A stretch of 64,000 bases of DNA from Sphingomonas sp. BAUL-RG-20F-R05-02 (GTDB taxonomy: Bacteria; Pseudomonadota; Alphaproteobacteria; Sphingomonadales; Sphingomonadaceae), in assembly GCF_022662305.1 (NCBI RefSeq), contig NZ_JAKNQH010000003.1, positions 1 through 64,000 on the forward strand, read 5' to 3'. Positions 27,654 through 36,610 of the stretch are shown one piece after another; position 1 is the stretch's first letter; every line of letters starts with the position of its first letter. The notes under the pieces are model-generated. The model made no database searches. It saw nothing but the letters and a program-made list of their open reading frames with translations, and had not been told where the DNA came from. Position numbers and translations under genes: made by a program.

Positions 27654-30623
27654 TCAGAACTTCACGCCTACGCCGAAGTAAATCTGGCGGCCGGTATGCG
27701 TGTTGATGAACGGGCTGTTGCGGTCGGACCCCTGGTACTGGTCGACCGCTGCGTCGGTCAGGTTGAGCCCCTGCACGGTGATCTTGACGATGCTGTTGAG
27801 CTGATACGACAGGTTGGCGTCGATCGTGGTGATCTTGCTTTGCCCGTTCACATCGTTGCCGGTATTGCCGCCGGGCACGCTGACGAGGAAGCCGCCGCGA
27901 TACGCGATCGAGCCGCGGATCGAGAACCGGCCGTCGTCGAAATAGGCGGTGGCATTGGCGGCGTTCTTGGACAGACCGACCAATGCGGCGGTGGTGGTGA
28001 GGATCGGCACGCCGCCCGCGCTCGTCAGGATGTAATTGATCTTCGAAGTGACGTGCGTGTAGTTCGCGAGCACACCGAAATGGTTGAGCCAATCCGGCAG
28101 GAAGTTGAACGGCAACGCGGTCTGCGCGTTGATTTCAAATCCTTTGAGCGGACCGCCCGGCGTATTGAACGGCCGGCGTGAGGTGAAGATGTCGCTGGTC
28201 ACCGTGGTGGAATTGGCGAGCAGCGCAGGATCTAGGCCAAGCTGATCGAACGGCAGATCCTGCTGGAGCGTCTGGATGTAGGTGCTGATCTTCTTGTAGA
28301 AGAACGCACCCGACAGCAACGCGTCGCGGGTGGGATACCATTCGACCGCGAGATCGAGCGTCTTGGCCTTGATCGGATCGAGATCGGGATTGCCGACCGA
28401 TACGCTGCGTGCGCCGGTCACGGTAATCGATCCGCCGGGCGTCAGATTGCCAAGGTCGGGCCGTGCGATCACTTGCGACGCGCCCAGGCGGAAGATCAGC
28501 TTGCTGGTCGGCGAGTAAGCTAGGTTCAGCGAGGGTAGCCAATTGTCGTAGCTGCGCTTCGCCGTCACCAGCACCGGCGCCGAACCGACAAGCTGATAGC
28601 CGTTCGAGGATTGATCGGTCACGACATAGCGCACGCCGACATCACCGCGCAGCGGGAAGCCGAACAGCGTATCGCCGTCGAACTCGACCTGCCCGTAGCC
28701 GGACTTATCGTCCTCCGTTACGCCGCGGATGTTGCCGCGCGCGCTGCTGTTCGTGACGCCGGTCTGCGTGAAAGTGCCGGTGTTCGAGAAGATGTCGAAC
28801 ACCTTGACGAACTTGCCGACATCAGGCGTGACCCAGGAGGTCGGCGTCGGCGAGGGCACCTTGAAGCCTTCGCCGAAGCCGGTCAGGACGCGCGTCAGAT
28901 CGGCGACGGTCGTGCCCGCCGGCAGCGCCGGCACGAGCAGCGAATTGGCGGCGCGCGAGGTGGCGAAGGATTTGAATTCGAAACGCTTGTACGATGCGCC
29001 AAGCTTCAGGTTGAGCCCCTCGACGAGCTTCATATTGCTTTGAAACTGCGCGTTCTTGAAGGTGTTGACCGAACTGCTGGTGCTGAGGCGGATTTCGGAC
29101 GTGTTGTTGATGAAGCCGAAGTTGCTCGGGTTGGTGACGTCGAAGCCGTAGTTGAGGATCGGATGGCGGCTGTCCTGCCGATAGTCCCAGCTGTAATTCT
29201 GGCTGTTTGGACGGTCGATCGTCAACGTCGTGTCGATCGGCACCTCAAGGTCGGATTTGGAATATCCGATCGCACCCGTCACCGTCCACCAGCTCGTCAG
29301 ATCCTGCTTGCCGTTCAGCGTATATTGTTGAAACTTAGTGGTAAAATCGGTGTAACGCGTTTCCGAACGGATGTCGACATTGTCGAACACGCCATACACG
29401 AGGTCACCCGCGCCGTTCACCTCCGCCTGGCGCACCGCCGTCTGCGGCTTGCCGTTATTCGACAGCGCGCGGCTGAACGAGAATGCTTCGATGAAGTTCT
29501 CCTCCCGCGTCGCGTGATAGTTCGAGTAGAGCGCGTCAAAGGTGAGCAAGGTGTGGCTGCTCGGTTGCCACTGGATCGAACCGGTCAGGCCCAGCCGCTT
29601 CTGATCGTGCGTCAGCCGGCCATAGCGTGGCAGCCGTGGCGCATGGACGTTCGCACCGCCGCCGGCGTTAACGGTGTTATAGGCCGCGACGTTCTCCGGC
29701 GTATTGGCCGGGCGGGCGACGCCGGTCGAACAGGAGGTCGCGGTCGTGCCGGTCGACGCCGACAGCGGCGGGTTGGTCGGCGCGTAGCCGACCGGTGCGC
29801 AATAGCCACCATTGGTGCCGGTGGTATCGAAGCCGACCGAGCCCGCGCCGTCTTCATATTTACGGCTGCGCGAGTAGGCGGCGGACGCAAGGATGCCGAC
29901 GGTACCGTTGAACAATTTGGTGGTGAACAGGCCGGCGAGCCGGGGGTCAACCGCCTTGCGCAGATCGTTGTAGTTGCCCTGCACCGATGCCGCGAACGTC
30001 GTCTTCTTGTAATCGAGCGGGTGCGCGGTTTGAAGATCGACGGTCGCGCCCAGCGAGCCTTCGTCGACCTCCGCCGACTGCGTCTTGCGCACCGTGATCG
30101 AGCTGAACAGTTCCGATGCAAACACGTTGAAGTCGAAGCCGCGACCACGGTTCGCACCACCCGAACTGTCCGTGGAGGTCGTGGTGCTCAGCGCCTCCAT
30201 CCCGTTGATGCGGATACGCGTGAACTGCGCACCCAGACCGCGCACGGTGATGCTGCGGCCTTCGCCGGCATCGCGCGCGATCGACACGCCGGGAACGCGC
30301 TGGATCGATTCCGCAAGGTTGTTGTCCGGGAATTTGGCGATGTCCTCCGCCTTGATGACGTCGATCGCGCCGATCGCCTCGCGCTTGGCGTTGATGGCCG
30401 AGGCAAGGCTGGCACGGAAACCGGTGACGATGATGTCTTCGGGGTTCGCCACCGGATCGCCCTTCTGCGACGTTGCCGTCTGGCTGTCGTTCTCGACCGA
30501 GGCTGGTTGGGGTGCCGACGGTGTGGTCCCGGGCCCCGGCGGTGCCGTTTGCGCGGACGCGGCACCTGCCGCCAACGCGATGACCGACGAACAAAGCGCA
30601 AGCTTGGTGATCTGTGCTTTCAT
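27654..30623 (-). CDS. TonB-dependent receptor (Caulobacter-type, 989 aa)
   Basis: A full-length outer-membrane receptor. The signal peptide ends at AAGAASAQ. The TonB-box region (PEDIIVTGFRASLASAINAK) is followed by the plug (AIDVIKAEDIAKFPDNNLAE, IQRVPGVSIARDAGEGRSIT, VRGLGAQFTRIRINGMEAL) and a large barrel that ends in the terminal aromatic GVGVKF. The length and the plug sequence match the large TonB-receptor subfamily that Caulobacter and sphingomonads use for oligosaccharides. It is flanked by GH28, an FAH-type hydratase and GH97, so plant-polysaccharide oligomers are the likely cargo; this is context, not proof. Confidence 0.92.
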   Translation of the reverse strand: MKAQITKLALCSSVIALAAGAASAQTAPPGPGTTPSAPQPASVENDSQTATSQKGDPVANPEDIIVTGFRASLASAINAKREAIGAIDVIKAEDIAKFPDNNLAESIQRVPGVSIARDAGEGRSITVRGLGAQFTRIRINGMEALSTTTSTDSSGGANRGRGFDFNVFASELFSSITVRKTQSAEVDEGSLGATVDLQTAHPLDYKKTTFAASVQGNYNDLRKAVDPRLAGLFTTKLFNGTVGILASAAYSRSRKYEDGAGSVGFDTTGTNGGYCAPVGYAPTNPPLSASTGTTATSCSTGVARPANTPENVAAYNTVNAGGGANVHAPRLPRYGRLTHDQKRLGLTGSIQWQPSSHTLLTFDALYSNYHATREENFIEAFSFSRALSNNGKPQTAVRQAEVNGAGDLVYGVFDNVDIRSETRYTDFTTKFQQYTLNGKQDLTSWWTVTGAIGYSKSDLEVPIDTTLTIDRPNSQNYSWDYRQDSRHPILNYGFDVTNPSNFGFINNTSEIRLSTSSSVNTFKNAQFQSNMKLVEGLNLKLGASYKRFEFKSFATSRAANSLLVPALPAGTTVADLTRVLTGFGEGFKVPSPTPTSWVTPDVGKFVKVFDIFSNTGTFTQTGVTNSSARGNIRGVTEDDKSGYGQVEFDGDTLFGFPLRGDVGVRYVVTDQSSNGYQLVGSAPVLVTAKRSYDNWLPSLNLAYSPTSKLIFRLGASQVIARPDLGNLTPGGSITVTGARSVSVGNPDLDPIKAKTLDLAVEWYPTRDALLSGAFFYKKISTYIQTLQQDLPFDQLGLDPALLANSTTVTSDIFTSRRPFNTPGGPLKGFEINAQTALPFNFLPDWLNHFGVLANYTHVTSKINYILTSAGGVPILTTTAALVGLSKNAANATAYFDDGRFSIRGSIAYRGGFLVSVPGGNTGNDVNGQSKITTIDANLSYQLNSIVKITVQGLNLTDAAVDQYQGSDRNSPFINTHTGRQIYFGVGVKF

Positions 30624-30713
30624 GGGTTCCCCTCTCGTTTTTATCCGGCGGGCCTGTTCGGCTTCTGCCCGGATCGTTCAATGATCTTCATGGTATCTTG
30701 CGGCGGCAAGATT

Positions 30714-31529
30714 TCAGGTCGGTTCGTCACTGCCGTTGGGCGTGGCTGCTACCAGTCTGCACGACAGCCGAACGGTGCCGCCGAACGTGACGGTCGCCTT
30801 GGCGCCCACCGCCGCCTCGTGAACGCCGGTGACCGCTCCGGTCGAGATGAGCATCCCGGCGCTCAGCGGCAGGCTGCGTTCGGCTGCGGTTTCCAGCAGG
30901 AAGCGGACCGCGCCGATCGGGCCGTCCATCATCGCCGCCGCCGTTCCCGCGCCGACCTCTTCGTCGTTCAGGCTGACCGATACCGGTGCCGTTTCATACC
31001 CTGATGCCCGCCAGTCGTGGATTTCCGGGCCCAACACCAGACCGGCATTGTTGCCGAAATCGGATATCGTCACGGCGGAACCGTCCGTGTTGATGCTCGC
31101 CAGCGGCGAACTGGCGATCTCGATCCCGTAGTATAGGTGCGTGACCAGCGCGGCAGCTTCCGCGTGCGTGAAGCTTGTCTTGCCGGCTGGCACGCTGCCG
31201 ATTTCTGCGACATATTCAGCCTCGACCGCTGCGAAGCCGCCACAGAATACCGGCATGTCCACGGTTGCATCACCGATCGCGACCACCACCTGTCGCTTGA
31301 AGATCGGCCCGGCCAGCCGCACCGCACCCAGCGCGGGAACCTGATCGGGCGGGATCCTGCCGACCTTCCATCCGGTTATGTGATCGGGCCAGTTCGCTAT
31401 GGCGTGCGCCTGAATGGCGTAAGCGGTGTCAAGATCGGTGGGACGTACCCCCGGATAGTTCGAGATCGCACGGGCCTCCTGGCGCGCGGTGACGAAGGCT
31501 TGCGCTATTGCCTGCTCGCTGCTCAACAA
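30714..31529 (-). CDS. Fumarylacetoacetase-fold hydratase (2-keto-4-pentenoate hydratase-like)
   Basis: A roughly 271-residue cytoplasmic enzyme of the FAH superfamily, hydratase branch. I see AYAIQAHAIANWPDHITGWK, VGRIPPDQVPALGAVRLAGP, the metal-ligand region EAEYVAEIG, SDFGNNAGLVLGPEI and AGMLISTGAVTGVHEAAVGA. The reaction class is hydration or dehydration of 2-keto acids. The start is uncertain: AAGGAGG (31540-31546) lies ten bases before the TTG at 31529, whereas the ATG at 31583 lacks a good ribosome binding site. It is upstream of the TonB-receptor gene on the same strand. A role in sugar-acid (2-keto-3-deoxy) catabolism is inferred. Confidence 0.8.
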   Translation of the reverse strand: MLSSEQAIAQAFVTARQEARAISNYPGVRPTDLDTAYAIQAHAIANWPDHITGWKVGRIPPDQVPALGAVRLAGPIFKRQVVVAIGDATVDMPVFCGGFAAVEAEYVAEIGSVPAGKTSFTHAEAAALVTHLYYGIEIASSPLASINTDGSAVTISDFGNNAGLVLGPEIHDWRASGYETAPVSVSLNDEEVGAGTAAAMMDGPIGAVRFLLETAAERSLPLSAGMLISTGAVTGVHEAAVGAKATVTFGGTVRLSCRLVAATPNGSDEPT

Positions 31530-31891
31530 AGTGAACGCCCCTCCTTTCCGAGTTATCCGTCGAGACGAAATCGGAACGAGCATGCAGGTGCCCCGTCCGG
31601 GCCATGCCGAACGCCGCCTTTCCTAAATACCCTCTCCCGAACGACCGCAGATCGCTTCGCTCTTTTCTAACGACCCTGTTACTTTCACGTTTTGGCACCG
31701 GTGTCATCAGATTTTTTCACGTCCATATTCATCACGTCACTTTGGCTCAGCAGCCAACATGCGGTGCTGAAGCGACGCCGGGTGCGCTGCCAAATCGGCG
31801 TTGAAGCCGCACGGCTTTCACCTTTCGGGTCGCAGCCGTTGCGATCTTCTGGCAGGCGCTGCCGGAGTCCATCATCCAGTCGGAAAATTGC
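31530..31891. other. Divergent promoter region
   Basis: About 360 bases between the FAH-type hydratase (minus) and the GH97 gene (plus). It should hold both promoters. I found no palindrome or second gene that I can support. Confidence 0.4.
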
Positions 31892-33832
31892 ATGAAAAAG
31901 GTTCTCGGCGGCCTCGCCAGTGTGGCCGCCCTGGCAAGCTGCACGCCTCTCACACAAAGGGAAACGACAGCCGATTACGTCATCTCTCGCAGCAGGCATG
32001 TCACCATCAAATCCGACGTGACGCGCAGCGGCGGGTTGATGATTGCAATACGGCATGGCTCGTCGCTGCTCATCGCACCTTCGCCAGTGAGCCTGGAGTT
32101 GGCCCGGCAACCTTTCGGCGCTTTGACCTTGCTCAGCCGGTTGCGCATCTCCGCCGGGGCGAGCGACTGTGCGCAGGGGATCCTGACCGCGCGCGAACGC
32201 AGCGGTTTGCAGCGGGAGATCCGGCTGGAGACGCGCGCCTGCGATGATGGCGCCGCGTTCAGGCTTGTCATTCCGCCACAGCGCACGATCCCGCTGATCA
32301 AGCTCGCCTCTGAGCAAACCCGTTTCGTCGTGCCACGCAACGATCAATGCCTTGGCGTCCGGCATAAGAAATACTTCAACAGCCATGAGGGTGATGAGGT
32401 TGTCGTACACGCTCGGGATATTGCGCCAGGCGAACTCTACGACCTTCCGCTCACCTGCGTCACCGGCCGCGGCGGAGAGACTTATGCCCTCACCGAAAGC
32501 AACATCGAGAATTACTCGGCTGCATATCTGACCGGCATCAGGGATCGCAGCGCGATTGCCGTTCTTCTCACGCCGCGTCCCGACAACGATGCCGTGTCTG
32601 TGAAGATCGCGATGCCGCGCCATGGGTTCGCCACGCCGTGGCGCGTGGTGATGATCGCGGATCGGCCGGAACAGATGATTGCCAACCGGCTCGTAGACAG
32701 GCTGGCTGCACCGTCCCGCATTGGTGATACAGGATGGGTAAAGCCGGGCAAGGCAGCCTGGGGCTGGTGGTCGGGACTGCTCGCGCCAGACGTGCCCAAC
32801 GCCGGTCACAACATGCCGACGTATCGGCGCTATATCAATTTCGCCGCGCGCATGCATCTGCCATATTATCTGATAGACGAAGGCTGGGCGGCCAAGTCAG
32901 ACCCGAACACGCCCGCCGACGTGACCGCGTCGGCCGCAGGGATCGATATACCGGAGCTTGTGCGGTACGCCGCCCAGCGGCACGTTCGCCTGATACTGTG
33001 GGCCGACTGGAATTCCGTGAAGGATCGGGTGGAGCCTGTGCTCACCCAGTGGCAGCGCTGGGGCATCGCCGGCATGAAGGCGGACTTCATCTACCGGCAG
33101 GACCAGGACGTCGTCGCCTTTTACCATCGCTTGCTCGCAAGCGCCGCGCGGCATCACCTCCTGGTCGATCTGCACGCCGCGTTCGTGCCGCGTGGTCTGG
33201 ACCGGACGTATCCCAATTACATCACGCAAGAAGGCGTGATGGGCAACGAATACAACCGCTGGAGCCGTGATGTTACGGCCGGCTACAACGTGCGCACCGC
33301 GTATTCGCGCGCCACGATCGGCCCAATGGATTATACCCCCGGTGGATTTCGCAACGTAACACCGGCAGAATTCCGATACCGCGCGCCGGCGCCTGAAGTC
33401 ATGACCACCCGCGCGCATCAACTCGCCTTGTTTGTGGTCTTTCCCAGCCCGCTGATGGTGCTGGCCGATGCGCCCGTCGCCTACCACACCTCGAATGGCA
33501 ATTGGGCGCCGGGCGTTGATTTTCTGCAAGAGGTGCCGACCGTTTGGGACGAGACGCGCGGTATCGCTGGCGCGTTCGGCGAATGGATCGCGGTTGCGAG
33601 ACGCCACGGCAAAAACTGGTACGTGGGCATGATCACGAATGAACATGGCCGCACGGTTTCGTTGCCACTGACGTTTCTTGGCACAGGCAAGTGGCGCGTG
33701 CAGGCTTGGGTCGACGGGAAGGCTCCTGTCGCGATCGACCGACGTACGGGCATCCTCTCTGCCAATGGCAACCTCATCGTGCCGCTGGCGCCGAGTGGCG
33801 GTGCGGTCCTGACGTTGGTTCGCGATCGCTGA
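31892..33832 (+). CDS. Glycoside hydrolase family 97 lipoprotein
   Basis: A 646-residue exported lipoprotein; the lipobox is LASC with Cys17. GH97 architecture is clear: an N-terminal beta-sandwich (about 25-270), a TIM barrel (about 280-540) that opens with KAAWGWWSGLLAPDVPNAGH and LPYYLIDEGWAAK, and a C-terminal beta domain. GIAGMKADFIYRQDQDVVAF places an Asp where retaining GH97 alpha-galactosidases have their nucleophile, and ITQEGVMGNEYNRW carries a conserved calcium/acid Glu. On this basis a retaining alpha-galactosidase is more likely than a SusB-type inverting alpha-glucosidase, but that call is inference. It belongs with the neighbouring polysaccharide genes. Confidence 0.87.
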   Translation: MKKVLGGLASVAALASCTPLTQRETTADYVISRSRHVTIKSDVTRSGGLMIAIRHGSSLLIAPSPVSLELARQPFGALTLLSRLRISAGASDCAQGILTARERSGLQREIRLETRACDDGAAFRLVIPPQRTIPLIKLASEQTRFVVPRNDQCLGVRHKKYFNSHEGDEVVVHARDIAPGELYDLPLTCVTGRGGETYALTESNIENYSAAYLTGIRDRSAIAVLLTPRPDNDAVSVKIAMPRHGFATPWRVVMIADRPEQMIANRLVDRLAAPSRIGDTGWVKPGKAAWGWWSGLLAPDVPNAGHNMPTYRRYINFAARMHLPYYLIDEGWAAKSDPNTPADVTASAAGIDIPELVRYAAQRHVRLILWADWNSVKDRVEPVLTQWQRWGIAGMKADFIYRQDQDVVAFYHRLLASAARHHLLVDLHAAFVPRGLDRTYPNYITQEGVMGNEYNRWSRDVTAGYNVRTAYSRATIGPMDYTPGGFRNVTPAEFRYRAPAPEVMTTRAHQLALFVVFPSPLMVLADAPVAYHTSNGNWAPGVDFLQEVPTVWDETRGIAGAFGEWIAVARRHGKNWYVGMITNEHGRTVSLPLTFLGTGKWRVQAWVDGKAPVAIDRRTGILSANGNLIVPLAPSGGAVLTLVRDR

Positions 33833-33959
33833 AGCGAGATTACCGGATGCGGCGGACTGCTTCGTGCAAACGCGCTGCTCCGGCGTTTTCGCCGCGGTAC
33901 GGATCGGCAACGCTTCCTTGAACTATCGACGTTCAGCCTCTTGGCGAGCGGTCAAGAAA

Positions 33960-33990
33960 ACGGGGCCGAAAGAGAATCTTCCGGCCCCGT
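33960..33990 (-). terminator. Terminator downstream of the HU gene
   Basis: ACGGGGCCG (33960-33968) and CGGCCCCGT (33982-33990) form a perfect 9-bp stem. Read on the minus strand the stem is followed by TTTTCTT, so it terminates leftward transcription, fitting the HU gene 166 bases away. The rest of 33833-34156 shows no gene. Confidence 0.7.
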
Positions 33991-34156
33991 CCAACCGCCT
34001 TAAACGATTGCTCGTCTCGGTCGGCTTGGGATTTGATTGGCTAGATACCACTCGAGCAGCAAGCGCTGTTCCGTGAGTTGAGCGTTTCCAAGGGTCAGTG
34101 GATGCTCTGCGTCCACGTGTACCCGGCTGCCGCCCGAAGTGGCCGCCACGCTGATA

Positions 34157-34426
34157 TCAGAGCTTGTCCTTAAGCCCCTTGGCGGGCGTGAATGCCACCT
34201 TTTTCGATGCCGCGATGGTGATCGCCTCACCGTTTGACGGATTGCGGCCCTGACGCTCCGGACGATCCTTCACGGCAAACTTGCCGAACCCCGGGATGGA
34301 GACTTCCTCTCCTTTCGCTGCGGCATTCGCGATCTGGTCGAATACGGCCGTGATCGCCTTTTTCGCGTCAGCGTCGGTCGAGCCAGTCGCCTCTGCGACG
34401 CCTTTGGTCAGATCGGCGATGTTCAT
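34157..34426 (-). CDS. hup: HU-family DNA-binding protein
   Basis: An 89-residue histone-like protein covering the whole HU fold. The N-terminal helices (MNIADLTKGVAEATGSTDAD, AKKAITAVFDQIANAAAKGE) are followed by the DNA-binding arm FGKFAVKDRPERQGRNPSNG with its Pro at the tip, and the C-terminal KVAFTPAKGLKDKL. It bends and compacts DNA as a homodimer or heterodimer. Nothing in the sequence is unusual for an alphaproteobacterial HU, and its length is standard. Confidence 0.95.
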   Translation of the reverse strand: MNIADLTKGVAEATGSTDADAKKAITAVFDQIANAAAKGEEVSIPGFGKFAVKDRPERQGRNPSNGEAITIAASKKVAFTPAKGLKDKL

Positions 34427-34581
34427 GATCTTCGTACTCCCTTTGGAAAAACTGGCGGGACTTTACCCATAGCCGGTGCTTACGCAATCGACGTGCTGAT
34501 CGGCGTAGTCCGTTTCCGTCCCAAATGACGCCAAAATACCGAATAGCCTGCACAAACCGTGAAGTTAGCGCCTATGGGGAT

Positions 34582-35232
34582 ATGCCCTCTCCGATCTTCC
34601 GGTTCCCTTCGCGCTTCCGCCGCCTCGACGAGATTCTCGCCGACCTGCCGATCGACGATCCGCTGCTGCTGACCGAACTGGACGGCTATCTTACCGCGGT
34701 CGCGGTCTGCCCGGAACGGATGGTGGTGGACGAATGGCTGCCGCCAATCTGGGGCGGTGCCTATGGCGAGGGCGCGCCGTTTGAGGATCCTCTCGACGTG
34801 CGGCTGTTCGCCGACATGGTGCAGGCGCGCCTGAAGGAAATCCTGCGCGATTTGGCGCGCGGCAGGCATCAGCCGATCCTGGATGTCGATCCGCGTAACG
34901 GCGAGCCGTTGTGGGAAGAATGGATCGGCGGCTTTGCGATGGCGATGGAGGTACGGCCGCAAAGCTGGTCGGCGGCGCAGGGCGATGCTGCCGCCGCGCT
35001 GGCCGATCTGCGCACGCTGATCGCGGTGGCCAGCGATGCCGCCACGCTGACCGCCGACGAGATCAACGCCATTTGCGACGCCGCGCCGACGCGTATCCCG
35101 GCCGACGTGCTGCGGTTGTTCGCAAGGGACGGGCGTGACGCCGCGCCGGCGCCCGCCGCCCCCGCCAAGCCCGGCCGTAATGATCCCTGCGCTTGCGGAT
35201 CGGGCAAGAAGTTCAAGCGCTGTTGCGGCTGA
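34582..35232 (+). CDS. YecA/UPF0149-like protein with C-terminal SEC-C zinc motif
   Basis: A 216-residue protein. The N-terminal part (LTELDGYLTAVAVCPERMVV, EWLPPIWGG, WEEWIGGFAMAMEVRPQSWS) matches the UPF0149/YecA helical domain, and the end is a canonical SEC-C zinc-binding motif, RNDPCACGSGKKFKRCCG, with four ligands CxCxnCC. SEC-C domains in SecA bind Zn and SecB; in YecA-type proteins the function is uncertain. I chose the ATG at 34582 because GGGGA lies upstream; an earlier in-frame ATG at 34525 has no such signal. An Ala/Pro linker joins the two parts. Confidence 0.82.
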   Translation: MPSPIFRFPSRFRRLDEILADLPIDDPLLLTELDGYLTAVAVCPERMVVDEWLPPIWGGAYGEGAPFEDPLDVRLFADMVQARLKEILRDLARGRHQPILDVDPRNGEPLWEEWIGGFAMAMEVRPQSWSAAQGDAAAALADLRTLIAVASDAATLTADEINAICDAAPTRIPADVLRLFARDGRDAAPAPAAPAKPGRNDPCACGSGKKFKRCCG

Positions 35233-35407
35233 ACCCGCACACGCTGGCACCATAGGCGTCCAGCAAGCCGGCTACCCAGCCGCCCGCGTAGAAGATCGGC
35301 ACCGGCAGCACCTTGCCCGCGACACCGGTCGGCCGCCACACGTTGAGGGTCTGGTCAAGGTTGCCGAAGCCAAGATCATGGCCCGGTCGCGCGGCGTACA
35401 GTGTCAA
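35213..35407 (-). CDS. Possible 64-residue hypothetical protein after motE
   Basis: A minus-strand frame starting at a TTG 10 bases after the motE stop encodes TLYAARPGHDLGFGNLDQTL and FYAGGWVAGLLDAYGASVCG, ending FSRNSA. It overlaps the 3' end of the convergent SEC-C gene by 20 bases. I recognise no family, and it could be chance. Confidence 0.3.
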   Translation of the reverse strand: MTLYAARPGHDLGFGNLDQTLNVWRPTGVAGKVLPVPIFYAGGWVAGLLDAYGASVCGFSRNSA

Positions 35408-35417
35408 CGCGTCTGCA

Positions 35418-36014
35418 TCAGCGCTTCGCGGTTGCGCTCGCCATAGCGCCGCCGATCGGACGGGCGGCCGCAAAGGCGGGGCGGGGAATGGTCGGGCGAC
35501 GGCCGGCCATCGCCATGCTGAGCTTGGCCGCGCCGGTCGGGCTCATCGCCGCGAGGATGGCGGCGGTCGATCGTTCGCGCATGCGCTTGGCGACCATCAC
35601 CTGCACGTCCAGATCGAGCTGTTCGAACACCGCCGCCGCCTTGGCCGGCTTCATCGCGCCGTAGATCGTCGCGAGCGAATCGATTTCGCTGGGTGCTGCG
35701 GGCGTCGCCTGCGCCGGCGCCTGCTGTTGCGGCGCCGTAGCGGCGGCATCCTGCTGCTGCTTCGCCTTCAGCGAGGCCTGGATTCGGTTCTCGGTCGCCT
35801 TGACCATCTGTTCGCGCAGTTGCAGCTCGCGCGATTGCTGCGCGGCGGCGGCATTGCGCTGCTGGATATCCTGCGCGATCGATGCGCCCAACCGGCTGAC
35901 CGGCTGCGCGGCGGCGCTGGCTTCGGGGGAGGCCACGGCGTCCATGCCGTTGGCAAACGCGCCGACCGCAGCGGCGCCGGCGGTGAGCATGAGGAGGAGC
36001 GGGCGGCGCGCCAT
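35418..36014 (-). CDS. motE: MotE-family flagellar stator chaperone (MgtE_N domain)
   Basis: A 198-residue protein with an N-terminal signal or membrane anchor (PLLLMLTAGAAAVGAFANG), a coiled-coil (about 45-90, SRELQLREQMVKATENRIQA), a Gln/Ala/Pro linker and a C-terminal MgtE_N-like domain (IYGAMKPAKAAAVFEQLDLD, VMVAKRMRERSTAAILAAMS). This order matches MotE, a periplasmic chaperone needed to localise MotC in rhizobia. Its ATG overlaps the stop of the DUF6468 gene (TAATG). It is the last clear gene of the fliL-fliM-DUF6468-motE operon. The assignment rests on domain order and context. Confidence 0.75.
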   Translation of the reverse strand: MARRPLLLMLTAGAAAVGAFANGMDAVASPEASAAAQPVSRLGASIAQDIQQRNAAAAQQSRELQLREQMVKATENRIQASLKAKQQQDAAATAPQQQAPAQATPAAPSEIDSLATIYGAMKPAKAAAVFEQLDLDVQVMVAKRMRERSTAAILAAMSPTGAAKLSMAMAGRRPTIPRPAFAAARPIGGAMASATAKR

Positions 36015-36610
36015 TATGCTGCCTCCGCCTGAGCTTCGGCCCTGAGTTCGGTGGCGCGGGCAGTGCGGCCGAGTGGTCCCGACAGCACCGCGCGCAGTTC
36101 GGCAAGGCTGGCGGCGATGTCGTCCTTGCTCATCGGCTTGGCGGGTGAACGTGGTGCGCGGGCAGGTGGCTCGCTCGCCAGCGGCGTGACTGGCTGCGGC
36201 TCGGGCTCTGGAAACAGATCATCGAGTAGCGGCTCTGGGGTGCGCTCGATCGGGTGCGGCGCAGGGTCTTCAAAGGTCGTCCGGGGCCCGGCGTCGGCAG
36301 CGGGGCGGCTGGAATCGCTCAGCCGTTCGGCCATGGAATTGGCGATCTCGATCATCATCTTCAGCTCGTCGCGGATCTCTCGGCCCTCCAGCACCAGCTT
36401 CACGCTGCCGGCGAAATCGCCTTCCAGCGTGTGCTTCAGGCCGGACAGCACGGCGCGCGCCTGCGCGGTTGATTCGTCGAGCGCGGCGACGACGCTGCCC
36501 ATCTGATCGTTGCCGACCGCCTTCAGGCTGCGCATCATCCGCACGCTCTGCACCAGCACGGCGAGGCACAGGATCGTCGTCACGATATTGGCGAACAGGG
36601 GAAAGCTCAT
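36014..36610 (-). CDS. DUF6468 flagellar-locus protein
   Basis: A 198-residue protein with one N-terminal transmembrane helix (PLFANIVTTILCLAVLVQSV), a helical region that looks like coiled-coil (AALDESTAQARAVLSGLKHT, GREIRDELKMMIEIANSMAE), a Pro/Glu-rich linker and a C-terminal helix (SKDDIAASLAELRAVLSG). It corresponds to the DUF6468 family encoded after fliM in alphaproteobacterial flagellar operons, comparable in position to Caulobacter PflI, which positions the flagellum. It overlaps fliM by ATGA and motE by TAATG, so all four genes are translationally linked. Confidence 0.75.
   Translation of the reverse strand: MSFPLFANIVTTILCLAVLVQSVRMMRSLKAVGNDQMGSVVAALDESTAQARAVLSGLKHTLEGDFAGSVKLVLEGREIRDELKMMIEIANSMAERLSDSSRPAADAGPRTTFEDPAPHPIERTPEPLLDDLFPEPEPQPVTPLASEPPARAPRSPAKPMSKDDIAASLAELRAVLSGPLGRTARATELRAEAQAEAA

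Noticed and set aside
28611..31004. A 797-codon plus-strand frame opposite the TonB receptor
   Set aside because: It is antisense to a clear 989-residue receptor, rich in Arg and His, and without recognisable domains.
30714..31583. ATG at 31583 as start of the FAH-type hydratase
   Set aside because: It lacks a good ribosome binding site. AAGGAGG sits further downstream, ten bases before a TTG that gives the normal family length.
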